DNA of 64,000 nt from Enterococcus pallens ATCC BAA-351 (GCF_000407485.1 NZ_ASWD01000002.1:682001-746000), one strand, 5' to 3'. Shown: positions 24,269 through 34,000, counted from the stretch's first letter. Notes: a model not told the origin generated them from the sequence alone. A program made the numbers and translations.

Positions 24269-26826
24269 TCTTTGCGTCTTGCCAGCGGTTTGTAGACAAC
24301 GTAATAGCCAATGACACCTGTCATTACAACTATGGACACGATACCTCCGACAACCGGTGCTGTTGGACGGTACACAAGTCGAATCTGATGTTCTCCCTTT
24401 TTAGGGACAGTCACTGATAAAAAGCTGCCGAAAACCTTTTTAGTTTTTACTTTTTGATTATCAATATACACCTTCCAGGCATCGTCATAAGGTATCGACA
24501 AATACACTGTTTGATTGTCTTCTTCAACGTTTAACGTACCTCGCAGCTGGTCATCTCGCTGTCCTTTCAAATCAAAGGCAAATTGATGCTTGTCAGCCAG
24601 CAGCTGATTGAAGTTGGCTTCATCCAATGTAGCAATTTCTGCCTGTTTAAAGTTAAAGTCTTTCTTGCCCTTCAGCTCAACGGTAACCTGTTCACCAGCT
24701 TTAAAGTAACCTAAGTTGAACAATTGATTGGTTTGAATGCCAATAGCAGTTTGGTGTTTTTTGCCATTGATTAATAATTCATCAACATTTTTCCAATAGA
24801 CTTTAGGCAAATACATGAACAGCTTGCCGCTCTCAGTTGTTTCCAGGGTAAAGGTATTGGGCTTCTCGCCCATCGTCATTTTAGCCGGCTGGAAATAGTG
24901 CTTTTCTTGTTTCTTAAGGGACTGTAAAATACTTTCCTGGTTATCAATTACTTTATTCGGCTGCAATTTTACTTGGCTGTCTTCCAGCAGCAAGCCCATT
25001 CCCAAGGCCTCCGAATTTTCGTAAACATGTAAATTGTGCGATTTTTTAAAGGCGGCTCGATCCTCTAGTTCCTGCGGTTTTATCGAGTAGCGAACATTCA
25101 GCAATAAATTCAGTACCGGATTTTCATCCACATACGTAAAGCGCCGTACATTGCGCGAATAAATGCCCAGATTGACGAGAGTGTCCAGCACATCCTTTTC
25201 CAAGGTAGAGGTGTAGCTGGAAATATCAGCAAAATTGTACAAGAACGAGTCGTTGTAGCTGTTGTAAGCAATTGAAAAGCCATCATTGTTTTGATCGGTC
25301 TTCTCATTGATGCGCCATAGGGTCGGCGAAGCATTCAGCTCATCAATCAGCTCACTTTGGTTCTCATAAAATTTGGCGAACTTTGATTGGCTGCCAAAAG
25401 GAATCGCGTTTAGCGCATGCTGATAGTTAAAGCCCAATTCGAAAAAGGTTAAGCAGGCGATAACACCGATTAGCCATTGATAATTTTTGCGCTTCAGAAT
25501 AATAATCAGCAATGCATACAGCCAAATCAGGGCTAAGCTATAGCCGAGATAAGCGGTATTGCTGACCAATTCATTTTTGATGAACCAGCGTTCGTTAGCT
25601 GTTCCTTCAATATTCGCACTAAGTGGCGCCAGTAAAAGCAAAATGCTAAAAACGCCCGCCGATTTGACCAGCGTCTGAGTCAGCTGCTCTTTGTCTAATT
25701 TCAGCCAGGCGGCATAGCCAAAGCGAATCATCAGCAGGCTGAAAATAAATACATTGCGGTAAGGAAAACCGGCTGGACTTTGGAACATGTGCCAGACCGT
25801 ATTTATCAGCTGAACAATAAAGGATAGAAATAAGGCCAGCATCAAAAAGAAGGTGCCTTTTCTTTCCCGCTTACTAATTTTTTGACAGAAAAAGTAGCTG
25901 ATAAACAACAGAACCATCAAAATGCCTGAATACATCGTTGGCAAATGCTGCAGACGATCCTCGAATTCATACGTGCCAATTCCTAATTCACCGAAAGCGG
26001 ACAACGCAAAGCGAGGCGTTGGCGCAAAGCTTAGCGGATCAAAATTAGTTTTGGCAGTCCGCAGCATGCCCACCAACGATGGCAGCAAAATAAAGCTGGT
26101 AGCAATTCCGGCTAAAAAGGAAACGACAATAAATTTCCGCCATTCCTGCCACAGAACTTTGGGTCTCCAGGCACCTTTTTCCGGATGAGCCAGCCAGTAA
26201 AGATACACACTGTAAATCACGGCATAAATACAAACCATATAACCTAAATAATAATTGGTCATAATCGTCGCAAACAGCGAAATCCCATACAGCGATCCCG
26301 TTTCCTTGCGCCACAGCTTTTCCAGTCCAAAGGTTACCAGCGGCAGTAAAATCAGAGCATCCAGCCACATAAAGTTTAAGCTGTAGGCCACTACAAACCC
26401 GCACAAGCTGTAGGAGGTGGAAAAAATAATCGTCGCAAAGCTGGGTTGATTAAAGTGTCGAGTTAGATAGTAGTACATGGTGCTGCCCATCGTAGCGATT
26501 TTGGCCGTGATAATCCAGATGAGAGCAATCGGCAGATTTTCGTCTTGAAAGAGCAGACAAATCAAATTATAAGGACTGATTAAGTAATAGCCGCTCAATG
26601 CCTCGATTGATCCGCCAATTCCATTTGAAAAGGAATACAGACTGACTCCTTCATCGAAGAAACGCTTAAACAAACTCATAAACTCCAGGTATTGGGTTCC
26701 GATATCACTTACCAATAAGTTATTATCGCCAAACGGGGCAATTGCCAGTGAGTGCCAGATCGCCAGCATGATAACAAACGGTACTAGAAAACTCCCTAGT
26801 CCGCGTAAAATTTTTTGCGTGGTCAT
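24247..26826 (-). CDS. YfhO-family polytopic membrane protein
   Basis: An 859-residue membrane protein of the YfhO family, which are GT-C-like proteins linked to glycosylation of lipoteichoic or wall teichoic acid in Bacillus and Listeria. The first 500 residues hold about a dozen membrane helices, with the conserved early luminal segment VSDIGTQYLEFMSLF and NGIGGSIEALSGYY. The remainder is a large extracellular beta-rich domain, followed by one C-terminal helix (VVGGIVSIVVMTGVIGYYVV) and a basic tail. I start at 26826, where AAGGAGG is six bases upstream; the open frame extends further without a ribosome site. It is monocistronic. Confidence 0.88.
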   Translation of the reverse strand: MTTQKILRGLGSFLVPFVIMLAIWHSLAIAPFGDNNLLVSDIGTQYLEFMSLFKRFFDEGVSLYSFSNGIGGSIEALSGYYLISPYNLICLLFQDENLPIALIWIITAKIATMGSTMYYYLTRHFNQPSFATIIFSTSYSLCGFVVAYSLNFMWLDALILLPLVTFGLEKLWRKETGSLYGISLFATIMTNYYLGYMVCIYAVIYSVYLYWLAHPEKGAWRPKVLWQEWRKFIVVSFLAGIATSFILLPSLVGMLRTAKTNFDPLSFAPTPRFALSAFGELGIGTYEFEDRLQHLPTMYSGILMVLLFISYFFCQKISKRERKGTFFLMLALFLSFIVQLINTVWHMFQSPAGFPYRNVFIFSLLMIRFGYAAWLKLDKEQLTQTLVKSAGVFSILLLLAPLSANIEGTANERWFIKNELVSNTAYLGYSLALIWLYALLIIILKRKNYQWLIGVIACLTFFELGFNYQHALNAIPFGSQSKFAKFYENQSELIDELNASPTLWRINEKTDQNNDGFSIAYNSYNDSFLYNFADISSYTSTLEKDVLDTLVNLGIYSRNVRRFTYVDENPVLNLLLNVRYSIKPQELEDRAAFKKSHNLHVYENSEALGMGLLLEDSQVKLQPNKVIDNQESILQSLKKQEKHYFQPAKMTMGEKPNTFTLETTESGKLFMYLPKVYWKNVDELLINGKKHQTAIGIQTNQLFNLGYFKAGEQVTVELKGKKDFNFKQAEIATLDEANFNQLLADKHQFAFDLKGQRDDQLRGTLNVEEDNQTVYLSIPYDDAWKVYIDNQKVKTKKVFGSFLSVTVPKKGEHQIRLVYRPTAPVVGGIVSIVVMTGVIGYYVVYKPLARRKEAEKSTK

Positions 26827-26985
26827 TTCAACCTCCTTGATACAAAATTTCATTTTTTCAGAAATTTTTCTTTATTCTAATCAAGGATAGCCATTATCTG
26901 AATTTCTGTCAAAAGACTTCCGACCGATTTAACAAATAATTTGTATGATTTTTTTCAAAATAACCCGATTTTTTATGAATTTCAG

Positions 26986-27028
26986 CAAAAAAATAGCCAA
27001 ACGAAGGATATTTTCCCGTTTGGCTATT
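26986..27028 (-). terminator. Terminator of ytpR
   Basis: Twelve-base stem AATAGCCAAACG ... CGTTTGGCTATT followed on the reverse strand by a run of T residues, just past the ytpR stop. Confidence 0.85.
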
Positions 27029-27030
27029 GC

Positions 27031-27642
27031 TTATTTTCCTACTTGAAAAGCTTCTCCCACCACAGCAGCTTCATCAAGAACCAAAATGCCCTTTTTCTCT
27101 GGAGCGTTAGGCAAATGTAATTCCTTCGCTGAACAAATCATGCCGTAGCTTTCAACACCTCGCAGCTTACCAGGCCAGATCATTAAACCGTCAGGCATCA
27201 TCGCACCAGGTTTAGCTACCACTACCTTTTGTCCTGCTGCGATATTGCTGGCGCCGCAAACAATTTGCAGCACTTGGCCGTTGTCTACTTCAGTTTCGGT
27301 GATATGCAAATGGTCTGAGTCGGGATGATCGACACAGGTCTTCACATAGCCCACCACAATTTTAGGCTCATGATCTGGAGCTAAGCGCTCTTCAAAGCCG
27401 GCCATTTCCATTTGTTTATTCAATACATCAATGTCTTCATCGCTTACGTTGACCTGTCCATTGCCTTCAATCGTTAAATAGTCGGAAACGTTGAAGAAGT
27501 TCCAGGCAACTGTTTTACCCTCGTCGGTTTGGATACGTGCAACATTTGCTTTACGCTCCGTTTGATTTTCTTTGTTTTCATCATTGGCAACGATCACCAG
27601 TAGTGTATCGCCGATTGTTTCTTTATTATAAGCAAAAATCAT
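27031..27642 (-). CDS. ytpR: YtpR-family tRNA-binding domain protein
   Basis: A 203-residue protein with an N-terminal DUF4479 region (about 1-85) and a C-terminal tRNA-binding OB-fold (about 90-200) as in the N-terminal part of the PheRS beta subunit: KTCVDHPDSDHLHITETEVDNG, IVCGASNIAAGQKVVVAKPG. Length and order match YtpR of Bacillus. It is likely to bind tRNA or act on mischarged tRNA, but no firm activity is known. AAAGGGAGG precedes the ATG. Confidence 0.92.
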   Translation of the reverse strand: MIFAYNKETIGDTLLVIVANDENKENQTERKANVARIQTDEGKTVAWNFFNVSDYLTIEGNGQVNVSDEDIDVLNKQMEMAGFEERLAPDHEPKIVVGYVKTCVDHPDSDHLHITETEVDNGQVLQIVCGASNIAAGQKVVVAKPGAMMPDGLMIWPGKLRGVESYGMICSAKELHLPNAPEKKGILVLDEAAVVGEAFQVGK

Positions 27643-27743
27643 GCTGTGACCTCCCTTTAATTCTCTGGTATCTTATCAAAAAAAGCAAAAAAGTGCATGA
27701 GATTTTTTTCATTTTAGCCCGCTGCGCCCAAAAGAAAAGCTGG

Positions 27744-28217
27744 CTATTCACCAGCTTCTTTACTTGGATGAACGATCAGTACATCGCAAGGTGCTTCCTT
27801 AATCACGTGACTGGCTACACTGCCCGTCATAAACCGTTCAACCGCATTTAAACCAGATTGTCCCACCATAATCAGATCAATGCCATATTTTTCCGGCAGC
27901 TTGTGGGCCATCGCTTCTTTTGCTGAGCCGTAAGCTAAAATGCCTTCCACCTCATCATAGCCGAAATCCTTTGCCAGCTTCCGATAGTCGGTAATCAGCT
28001 TTTTGGCATCATTGGTTTGCTGCTCAATGATGTTTTCGTTTAAAGACGAATAGCCCATAATGTTATAAGCTTGATTGTCTAAAACATGAGCCACATAAAC
28101 CTTTCCTTGGTTACGCTTAGCAACAGAAAGAGCCTTTTTAAATGCCTCGAGTGCTTGTTCGCTGCCATCTGTCCCTACTAAGATGCGTTGATAATTTTGT
28201 ATCATCATTTTTCTCAC
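27744..28217 (-). CDS. Universal stress protein (UspA family)
   Basis: A 157-residue nucleotide-binding stress protein. It has the N-terminal strand ILVGTDGSEQALEAF and the C-terminal ATP-binding pattern GQSGLNAVERFMTGSVASHVI, the G-2x-G-9x-G(S/T) signature of ATP-binding Usp proteins. It follows the thioredoxin gene directly: its GTG start (28217) touches the thioredoxin stop; ATGs at 28208 and 28205 are alternatives. The pairing suggests a shared role under oxidative stress. Confidence 0.9.
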   Translation of the reverse strand: MRKMMIQNYQRILVGTDGSEQALEAFKKALSVAKRNQGKVYVAHVLDNQAYNIMGYSSLNENIIEQQTNDAKKLITDYRKLAKDFGYDEVEGILAYGSAKEAMAHKLPEKYGIDLIMVGQSGLNAVERFMTGSVASHVIKEAPCDVLIVHPSKEAGE

Positions 28218-28535
28218 TTATCCTTCCACTTTTTCTAAAAAGCCTACGATCTCCTCTTTGGTTTTACGATTTTTATTTACCAGACGCCCTAATTCTTCCC
28301 CATCATTGGTGACAACGAAACTAGGAATGCCAAATATATTCCACTCAGCGGCTACATCCAAGTATTCATCCCGGTCCACTTGAATAAATTGAAACTGAGG
28401 AAAGGCGGCTTCAATCTCCGGCATTTGCGGTTTGATGAAGCTGCAGTCACCACACCAGTCGGCAGTAAAAAAGAAAACATTTTTTCCCTTTTCTGCATAG
28501 CTGGCTAGTTCCTCAATGTTCTTTGGAATAATCAT
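28218..28535 (-). CDS. Thioredoxin-family protein
   Basis: A 105-residue cytoplasmic thioredoxin-fold protein. The active site is WCGDC (Cys28, Cys31) rather than the standard WCGPC, followed by SFIKPQMPEIEAAF and the cis-proline in FGIPSFVV. The WCGDC site is typical of a small Firmicutes family that is often encoded beside housekeeping genes. I start at 28535; the longer frame would begin in the divergent promoter. It is co-transcribed with the universal stress gene. Confidence 0.9.
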   Translation of the reverse strand: MIIPKNIEELASYAEKGKNVFFFTADWCGDCSFIKPQMPEIEAAFPQFQFIQVDRDEYLDVAAEWNIFGIPSFVVTNDGEELGRLVNKNRKTKEEIVGFLEKVEG

Positions 28536-28681
28536 TTGCGTCACGACCTTTTCTTTTGTTACTTTAATTATACACGTTTCTTTTTGTTTTGCGAAAGAAA
28601 GTATTTTTGGCAATTAAGCAAACCTTTTAAGCGAATCTATGTTAAAATTGATGGGAAATAGACGTCAGGAGGTTTATGCAT

Positions 28682-29014
28682 ATGGGCAAGCACACAGATT
28701 TTTCCCGCGGCTTACTCCTTGGTTCAACTCTTGGACTCGTAGGTGGAATTGCCGGTAGTTACTGGATTCAGAAAAAACAAAATGTCTCCCCGGATGAGAT
28801 TTTAAATCGCATTAAAAAAGCGTTTTTAGAAGAAGGACCCATTGAAGGCTCATGGATTTCCTTTGAAACAAAACCTTTACGAAAATTTGCTATTCGCATG
28901 AATGCTGTTGAAGGCGGCATTACCCGTCTAGAGGATGGGAAATTGGTGGCCTACGAATTTATGGCTGATGCCAAAACCGGAGCAGTTTTAACCATTGATC
29001 GTTTAGCTATGTAA
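28682..29014 (+). CDS. Small membrane-anchored PepSY-like protein
   Basis: A 110-residue protein. Residues about 8-30 are a glycine-rich hydrophobic anchor (GLLLGSTLGLVGGIAGSYW); the rest resembles a PepSY-type fold, with a C-terminal AYEFMADAKTGAVLTIDRL. Such proteins in lactic acid bacteria are annotated as small secreted proteins; no function is known. AGGAGG lies nine bases before ATG 28682, and only three bases before ATG 28676, so I prefer the former. It is divergent from the thioredoxin gene. Confidence 0.7.
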   Translation: MGKHTDFSRGLLLGSTLGLVGGIAGSYWIQKKQNVSPDEILNRIKKAFLEEGPIEGSWISFETKPLRKFAIRMNAVEGGITRLEDGKLVAYEFMADAKTGAVLTIDRLAM

Positions 29015-29055
29015 AAAAGTCACGAAAATCTTTGTCGATTTTCGTGACTTTTTTT
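29013..29055. terminator. Bidirectional terminator between the PepSY-like gene and pepV
   Basis: Long perfect stem AAAAAGTCACGAAAATC ... GATTTTCGTGACTTTTT with a six-base loop; A-rich on one side and T-rich on the other, serving two convergent genes. Confidence 0.92.
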
Positions 29056-29060
29056 GTTTA

Positions 29061-30473
29061 CTATTTTGCCAAGCGGTAGATTGCGTCTGCATAAATGGCA
29101 GTTGCCCGTAAAATATCGGCTACTGGCATAAATTCATTGGCTTGGTGCATGGTATCAGTATAGCCTGGGAATTGTGCCCCGTATGCTACGCCGCGTTCCA
29201 ACAGACGGCCAAAGGTGCCACCGCCGATGATTTTTTCTTCGCCTTTTAGTCCGGTATGTTCTTCAAAAACATCCATCAAGGTAGCGACTAATTCATCATC
29301 CACTGGTACATAGTGAGGCAGCATGTGGTGTCCATCTAAGACGACCTTCGCATTGTCCGCAAATAAGTCAGTTAATGTTTTTTCAATTTCTTCTGCTGTA
29401 ATGCCTTTTGGATAACGGAAGTTCAAGACAATTTGGTTGCCTTCGTCTTGGCCGTTTTCAAATTTGAATACACCCGCATTCATGGTTAATTCGCCCATGA
29501 CTTCATCTTGGTAAGCCACGCCTAGTTTTTTACCATAAACATCTTCATGGATGTAGTTGGCTGAATAATCAATAAAGGCTTTAGCCGCTCCGTCGAAATC
29601 GTAGTTGTTCAAGAAGACTGCCAGGAAAGTTCCCGCATTGGTTCCTGATTGTGGGCTGGCACCGTGGGCAGCTTTACCGACAAGATCAATGGAGACTTCG
29701 TTGCCGTTTACTTCAGCAGTACCACTAATAGGATTATTTTCAACATAATCTGCAAAGTCATTGGCTAATGCTTTAGCAGCCGCTTCATCTGGCGTTTGGA
29801 CAACTGCCTTCGCATTGCCTGGTACCATGTTGGCACGCAAGCCAGCATTAAAGCTGCTTAGTACATAGTCCACGCCGTTTGTGCCGCTGAATTGAGGAAC
29901 AAAGGTAACATTCCCTTTTTCACCATTGATCATTGGGAATTCCGCATCTGGCGAGAAGCCAAAGTCTGGTTTTTCTTCGTGTTCAAAATAATAATCCATA
30001 TCTGCCCAGCCGCTTTCTTCATCGGTTCCGATGACAAAACGGATTTTTTTAGAAACAGGCAGGTCTAATTCTTTAATCATTTTCATTGCATAGTAAGCCG
30101 CAACGGTTGGGCCTTTGTCGTCGCTTGAGCCGCGGGCGTATAATTTCCCGTCTTTTACTACTGGTTCATAAGGATCTGTATCCCAGCCATCACCAGCAGG
30201 TACCACGTCTAAGTGGCCGAAGATTCCTAGGGTTTCATCCCCTTCGCCAAAATCAATGTGGCCGGCATAGTTGTCTACGTTTTTAGTAGCAAAGCCGTCA
30301 CGTTCAGCGATAGCCAACATTTTTTCCAAGGCTTCTTTTGGTCCTGGTCCAAATGGGGCTTCCTTTGTTGCCTGACTGTCGTCACGTTCGCTGTTGATTC
30401 GCAACAAGTCGTTCAAATCGTTTAACAAGTCGTCTTTCCGTGCTTCGACTTCTTTTTTCCAATCGATGGTCAT
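29061..30473 (-). CDS. pepV: Dipeptidase PepV (M20 family)
   Basis: A 470-residue dinuclear zinc aminopeptidase that hydrolyses dipeptides in the cytoplasm. Metal and active-site motifs are visible: IFGHLDVVP, GSSDDKGP, TDEESGW and a C-terminal PGYTDTMHQANEF. Length matches lactobacillal PepV. I start at 30473 because AGGAGG lies nine bases upstream; two ATGs further up overlap or abut the ribosome site. It is monocistronic and divergent from nnrD. Confidence 0.94.
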   Translation of the reverse strand: MTIDWKKEVEARKDDLLNDLNDLLRINSERDDSQATKEAPFGPGPKEALEKMLAIAERDGFATKNVDNYAGHIDFGEGDETLGIFGHLDVVPAGDGWDTDPYEPVVKDGKLYARGSSDDKGPTVAAYYAMKMIKELDLPVSKKIRFVIGTDEESGWADMDYYFEHEEKPDFGFSPDAEFPMINGEKGNVTFVPQFSGTNGVDYVLSSFNAGLRANMVPGNAKAVVQTPDEAAAKALANDFADYVENNPISGTAEVNGNEVSIDLVGKAAHGASPQSGTNAGTFLAVFLNNYDFDGAAKAFIDYSANYIHEDVYGKKLGVAYQDEVMGELTMNAGVFKFENGQDEGNQIVLNFRYPKGITAEEIEKTLTDLFADNAKVVLDGHHMLPHYVPVDDELVATLMDVFEEHTGLKGEEKIIGGGTFGRLLERGVAYGAQFPGYTDTMHQANEFMPVADILRATAIYADAIYRLAK

Positions 30474-30612
30474 TGCATTCATCCTCCTTGTTTTTACCAC
30501 TTTTATGATAGCACTCTGAATTGTAAAATGAAAACAAAATAAACCGACTATTTAAGACAGATGACCCTGGTTGTTCTATAATAAGAAGAAAAGCATAAAG
30601 AAGGTGAACCTC

Positions 30613-31458
30613 GTGAACCAACTGACCGAAGATATTTTAACTAAGGTCATTACTCGGCGTCCTGAGAATTCCCATAAAGGGACCTTTGGACGTGCCGCTT
30701 TAATCGGCGGAAACAACCAATATGGCGGTGCCATTATTATGAGTGCCGAAGCCTGTGTGAATGCCGGTGCTGGCTTGACAACCGTCGTTACCTCTGAAAA
30801 AAATCATGCACCCCTGCATGCCCGACTGCCAGAAGCGATGGTTATCGATTATTCTGACACAGAGCTGCTGGTGGATCTGCTGAAGAGTATGGACGTCATT
30901 TTGATCGGTCCAGGCTTGGGGCTCAGTGTTACCGTTCTATCTATTTTAAAAAAAATCTTGCAGGTTCAGCTGGAGCACCAATGGCTGATTATTGACGGGT
31001 CGGCAATTACCCTGTTTGCTAGTCATCGGCTGCCTTTGAAATACCCGGAAAAGGTTGTCTTTACCCCGCATCAAAAAGAATGGCAGCGACTAAGCGGACT
31101 GGAAATTGATCAGCAGACAACTGAAAACAATCAGGAAAAACAAAAAGAGCTGCAGGCCATGATCGTACTAAAAAGCCATCGCACTGAAATTTACGATGGC
31201 CATCAGATTTGGCACAATACTGCCGGCAACGCTGCGATGGCAACTGGCGGCACAGGGGATACTTTGGCAGGCATGATTGCCGGCTTTATTGCTCAGTTTG
31301 GCGGCAGCAGTGAAACAATTGCAGCGGCGGTCTATCTTCACAGTAAAATCGGCGATGATCTGGCTGAGGAGCATTATGTGGTTCTTCCTACCACAATCAG
31401 CCAAGAAATCTCCCGCTATATGAAAAAATACGCACAACAAGAAAGGACAAAAAAATGA
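30613..31458 (+). CDS. nnrD: ADP/ATP-dependent NAD(P)H-hydrate dehydratase (NnrD, YjeF C-terminal type)
   Basis: A 281-residue ribokinase-fold repair enzyme that dehydrates damaged NAD(P)H hydrate. It shows KGTFGRAALIGGNNQYGGA near the N-terminus and the nucleotide-binding AMATGGTGDTLAGMIAGF near 215-232. The epimerase domain (NnrE) is absent, as in several Firmicutes. The start is GTG at 30613 with GAAGG seven bases upstream. It overlaps the thioesterase gene by four bases (ATGA). Confidence 0.92.
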   Translation: MNQLTEDILTKVITRRPENSHKGTFGRAALIGGNNQYGGAIIMSAEACVNAGAGLTTVVTSEKNHAPLHARLPEAMVIDYSDTELLVDLLKSMDVILIGPGLGLSVTVLSILKKILQVQLEHQWLIIDGSAITLFASHRLPLKYPEKVVFTPHQKEWQRLSGLEIDQQTTENNQEKQKELQAMIVLKSHRTEIYDGHQIWHNTAGNAAMATGGTGDTLAGMIAGFIAQFGGSSETIAAAVYLHSKIGDDLAEEHYVVLPTTISQEISRYMKKYAQQERTKK

Positions 31459-31895
31459 AACTTTATCCTGGCTACAAACGCAAACCTTTTTATTATGAAA
31501 CAGACAAAATGGGCATTATTCATCATTCCAATTATATTCGCTGGTTTGAAGAAGCTCGAGTGGACATGCTGGAATTTGTCGGCTATCCCTTTGAGCGAAT
31601 CGAAAAATACGGGATTATCGTGCCGGTTTTAAGCGTCAGCAGCACTTACAAAGATATGGTACGCTTTGGTGATGAAGTATTGGTCAAGCCGACTATCAGC
31701 AACTATACTGGGACTCGTTTGGATTTCAAGTATCAAATCATTAACGTGGCAACTGGCGTAACCACGACGGTTGGAACTAGCGAGCATTGCTTCATGTCCA
31801 GTGAATCCAATCGACTGGTTCATTTGAAACGGCAAAATCCTGAATTACATCAACTATTTATGGACTATTACAATCAAACAGGTGAAGAAGCTTAG
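31455..31895 (+). CDS. Acyl-CoA thioesterase, 4-hydroxybenzoyl-CoA (hotdog) type
   Basis: A 146-residue hotdog-fold thioesterase of the YbgC/FadM type. The catalytic pattern YYETDKMGIIHHSNYIRWFEEAR contains the expected Asp and is well conserved. The substrate acyl-CoA or acyl-ACP is unknown. It is translationally coupled to nnrD by a four-base overlap and ends at a terminator. Confidence 0.92.
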   Translation: MKLYPGYKRKPFYYETDKMGIIHHSNYIRWFEEARVDMLEFVGYPFERIEKYGIIVPVLSVSSTYKDMVRFGDEVLVKPTISNYTGTRLDFKYQIINVATGVTTTVGTSEHCFMSSESNRLVHLKRQNPELHQLFMDYYNQTGEEA

Positions 31896-31913
31896 CTTCC
31901 TCACCTGTTTTTT
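31876..31913 (+). terminator. Terminator of the nnrD-thioesterase operon
   Basis: Stem AAACAGGTGA ... TCACCTGTTT with an inner AGAAGCTTAGCTTC pairing and six T after it; the thioesterase stop lies inside. It also serves the convergent DUF2877 gene. Confidence 0.85.
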
Positions 31914-32725
31914 ACTGCATTTAAGCCCAGTAAAATCCCATAGGCTGTGTCTTTTCCTGAGGTTTCTCCGATAGATAAAATTCGTTGCACGGCTTGTGCT
32001 AATTCTGCCTCGGCTGCCGGCTGCTGCATTCGCTGCTGCAGCTCTACAAAAGGTGAACTGGCAAAGCCGGCCAGCATCGCTTCCAAATAATTTTGGCTGA
32101 CAATCGTCGTTCGATCCGTTTTTGAAGCCAAAGCGGTCTTCAGCTGTTGGGCTGCCGGCAATTGATAACTGAGCAGGACAAACAAATAACCCATCAGCAA
32201 ATCATCGCCGCTGGGGGTTAATCCCTGCCCTCGCCCTACAAAATATGTAGTCAATGCTTCCCAATTTTCACGGTCCAAGTTCGGCTGCAGCAAGAATTCA
32301 AAGAAGGCGGATTCCTTTACCCCCACGGTCAAGCCCAGCTGAGGTCGCAGCTGAAGGCTTTCTAGTTTAGCAATCATGGTCATAAGCACCGTGGAGTCAA
32401 AGGAAACCGTCGTCAAGCGTAAAGAAACTGGCTGAACTACCTCAAAGCTGATTCTTTTGGTGCCCTTGCGGCTGTAAAAGGTCATGGAGTGATCCGTTAG
32501 TTTCACCACATTGCCCTGCTGGCAAAAGGGTTTTACTGCCTGGAAGCTTTCCGCTGGAATCTGAATACCAAAGCTGGACAGAAAATCCTTCGCATCAGTT
32601 ACATGCAGCAGCTGCTGGCCAAACACTAAATTAAAGGAGTGCTGAAACACACTGTGAATCTGCCCGATCTTGCCGAAGCCATCCAAGGACGTTAGATAGG
32701 AACTAATCTGACAGCTATTTTTCAT
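31901..32725 (-). CDS. allH: DUF2877 protein, AllH (YlbF)-like oxamate carbamoyltransferase subunit
   Basis: A 274-residue cytoplasmic protein. The diagnostic DUF2877 motif GRGQGLTPSGDDLLMG lies in its C-terminal half. In E. coli the DUF2877 protein YlbF (AllH) acts with FdrA (AllF) and YlbE (AllG) as oxamate carbamoyltransferase, which splits oxalurate into oxamate and carbamoyl phosphate. Here all three parts occur in one cluster, so the same complex is probable. AGGAG lies ten bases before the ATG. It is the last gene of the operon, 24 bases after the amidohydrolase gene. Confidence 0.82.
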   Translation of the reverse strand: MKNSCQISSYLTSLDGFGKIGQIHSVFQHSFNLVFGQQLLHVTDAKDFLSSFGIQIPAESFQAVKPFCQQGNVVKLTDHSMTFYSRKGTKRISFEVVQPVSLRLTTVSFDSTVLMTMIAKLESLQLRPQLGLTVGVKESAFFEFLLQPNLDRENWEALTTYFVGRGQGLTPSGDDLLMGYLFVLLSYQLPAAQQLKTALASKTDRTTIVSQNYLEAMLAGFASSPFVELQQRMQQPAAEAELAQAVQRILSIGETSGKDTAYGILLGLNAVKNR

Positions 32726-32749
32726 GTTTATTGCACTCCTTTCGTTTAA

Positions 32750-33973
32750 TTAGCGGTTGATGGTTACTTTTGTATCCACCTTCACGGTTACACAGCCGTT
32801 TTTAATTACATAAACTCGTTCAGGGATGTCAATGATCGCATTGGCTTTGACCTTCGTGTCTAACAAGACTAGGTCAGCCTTTTTCCCTTCTGCAATTCCA
32901 TAATCGGTTAAGCCTAAAGCCTTGGCTGGATTTTCAGTAATCATTGGTAAAACGGTTGGTAAATCGTCAGCGCCGCCTAAATGTCCCACAGGAACCGCCA
33001 GCATCGCAATTTGAATCAAGTCACCATTGCCGTAAGGGGTGAAGGCGTTGCGAATATTATTGGTTGCCAGACAGATGTTTACGCCGGCATCACGCAGCTT
33101 GCGAATTGGCGTTACCGCTCGGCGAACGTTGTATTCGTCATTACGCGCACCTAAATGCAAGTCAGTCGCTGGTAATGGCATCACATTGATTTTCGCTTGG
33201 GCCATCTTGCCGATTACTCGATCCAGTTCGTCTTTCTTCATGGCATGCAAAGCCGTTAAATGCCCCACTGAAACACGGCCTTCGTAGCCTTCTTTGATGG
33301 TTTTTTCGCACAGGTATTCGATGGACGTTTCATCTGCTTCGTCCGCAAAGTCCTGATGCAGGTCGATATCCTTGTTATATTTTTTAGCAATTTCAAAAAT
33401 CAAGTCGATGTGCTCATTGGCTGGTGCATCATTGTAAGGAATGCCGCCAACTACATCAGCACCCATATCCATGGCTTCATACATCATTTTTTCTGTACCA
33501 GGTGCTTTGAAAATTCCTTCTTGCGGGAAGGCCACTACCTGCATATCAATCATGTCTTTGTATTCTTCTTTTAATTTCAAAATCATCTTAAAGCCGGTAA
33601 AGCCCTGTGCCGGATCAAACTCGGAATGGGTTCTAACAGTTGTTGCCCCACGGCGAATAATCATTTCCAAGGCTTGCTTCGCCCGGTTGTATACATCTTC
33701 TTCAGTGAACGTTGGTTTCAATTTGGCGGTTACTTGAATTGCTTCTTTTAACGTGCCTGATTTGTTCGGTTCACGGTCAGCGATTAACGCCTTGTCCAGA
33801 TGAATGTGGCTTTCCACTAGTCCTGGGATCAATACGCGGCCGTCTGCTTCAATTACTTCATTTGCGGTTTCGTCAATCGTCGGTGCAATTTTGACAATTT
33901 TGCCGTTTTCAATTGCGATATCCTGCAACGCTTCGCCGTCATTTAATCGTGCTTGTTTAATTAATAAATCCAT
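32750..33973 (-). CDS. Cytosine deaminase-like amidohydrolase
   Basis: A 407-residue metal-dependent hydrolase of the CodA-like branch of the amidohydrolase superfamily. Metal ligands are visible in ESHIHLDKAL, DLHQDFADE, VGHLTALH and the late ATNNIRNAFTPYGNGD, where cytosine deaminase has a similar metal-binding Asp loop. Rather than cytosine, the setting among carbamoyl-transfer genes suggests a cyclic ureide or N-carbamoyl compound that is opened to feed the carbamoyltransferase. I start at 33973, eight bases after AGGAG; a GTG nine bases upstream abuts the ribosome site. Confidence 0.85.
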   Translation of the reverse strand: MDLLIKQARLNDGEALQDIAIENGKIVKIAPTIDETANEVIEADGRVLIPGLVESHIHLDKALIADREPNKSGTLKEAIQVTAKLKPTFTEEDVYNRAKQALEMIIRRGATTVRTHSEFDPAQGFTGFKMILKLKEEYKDMIDMQVVAFPQEGIFKAPGTEKMMYEAMDMGADVVGGIPYNDAPANEHIDLIFEIAKKYNKDIDLHQDFADEADETSIEYLCEKTIKEGYEGRVSVGHLTALHAMKKDELDRVIGKMAQAKINVMPLPATDLHLGARNDEYNVRRAVTPIRKLRDAGVNICLATNNIRNAFTPYGNGDLIQIAMLAVPVGHLGGADDLPTVLPMITENPAKALGLTDYGIAEGKKADLVLLDTKVKANAIIDIPERVYVIKNGCVTVKVDTKVTINR

Positions 33974-34000
33974 TCTGTTCACTCCTATGTCTTTTTTATA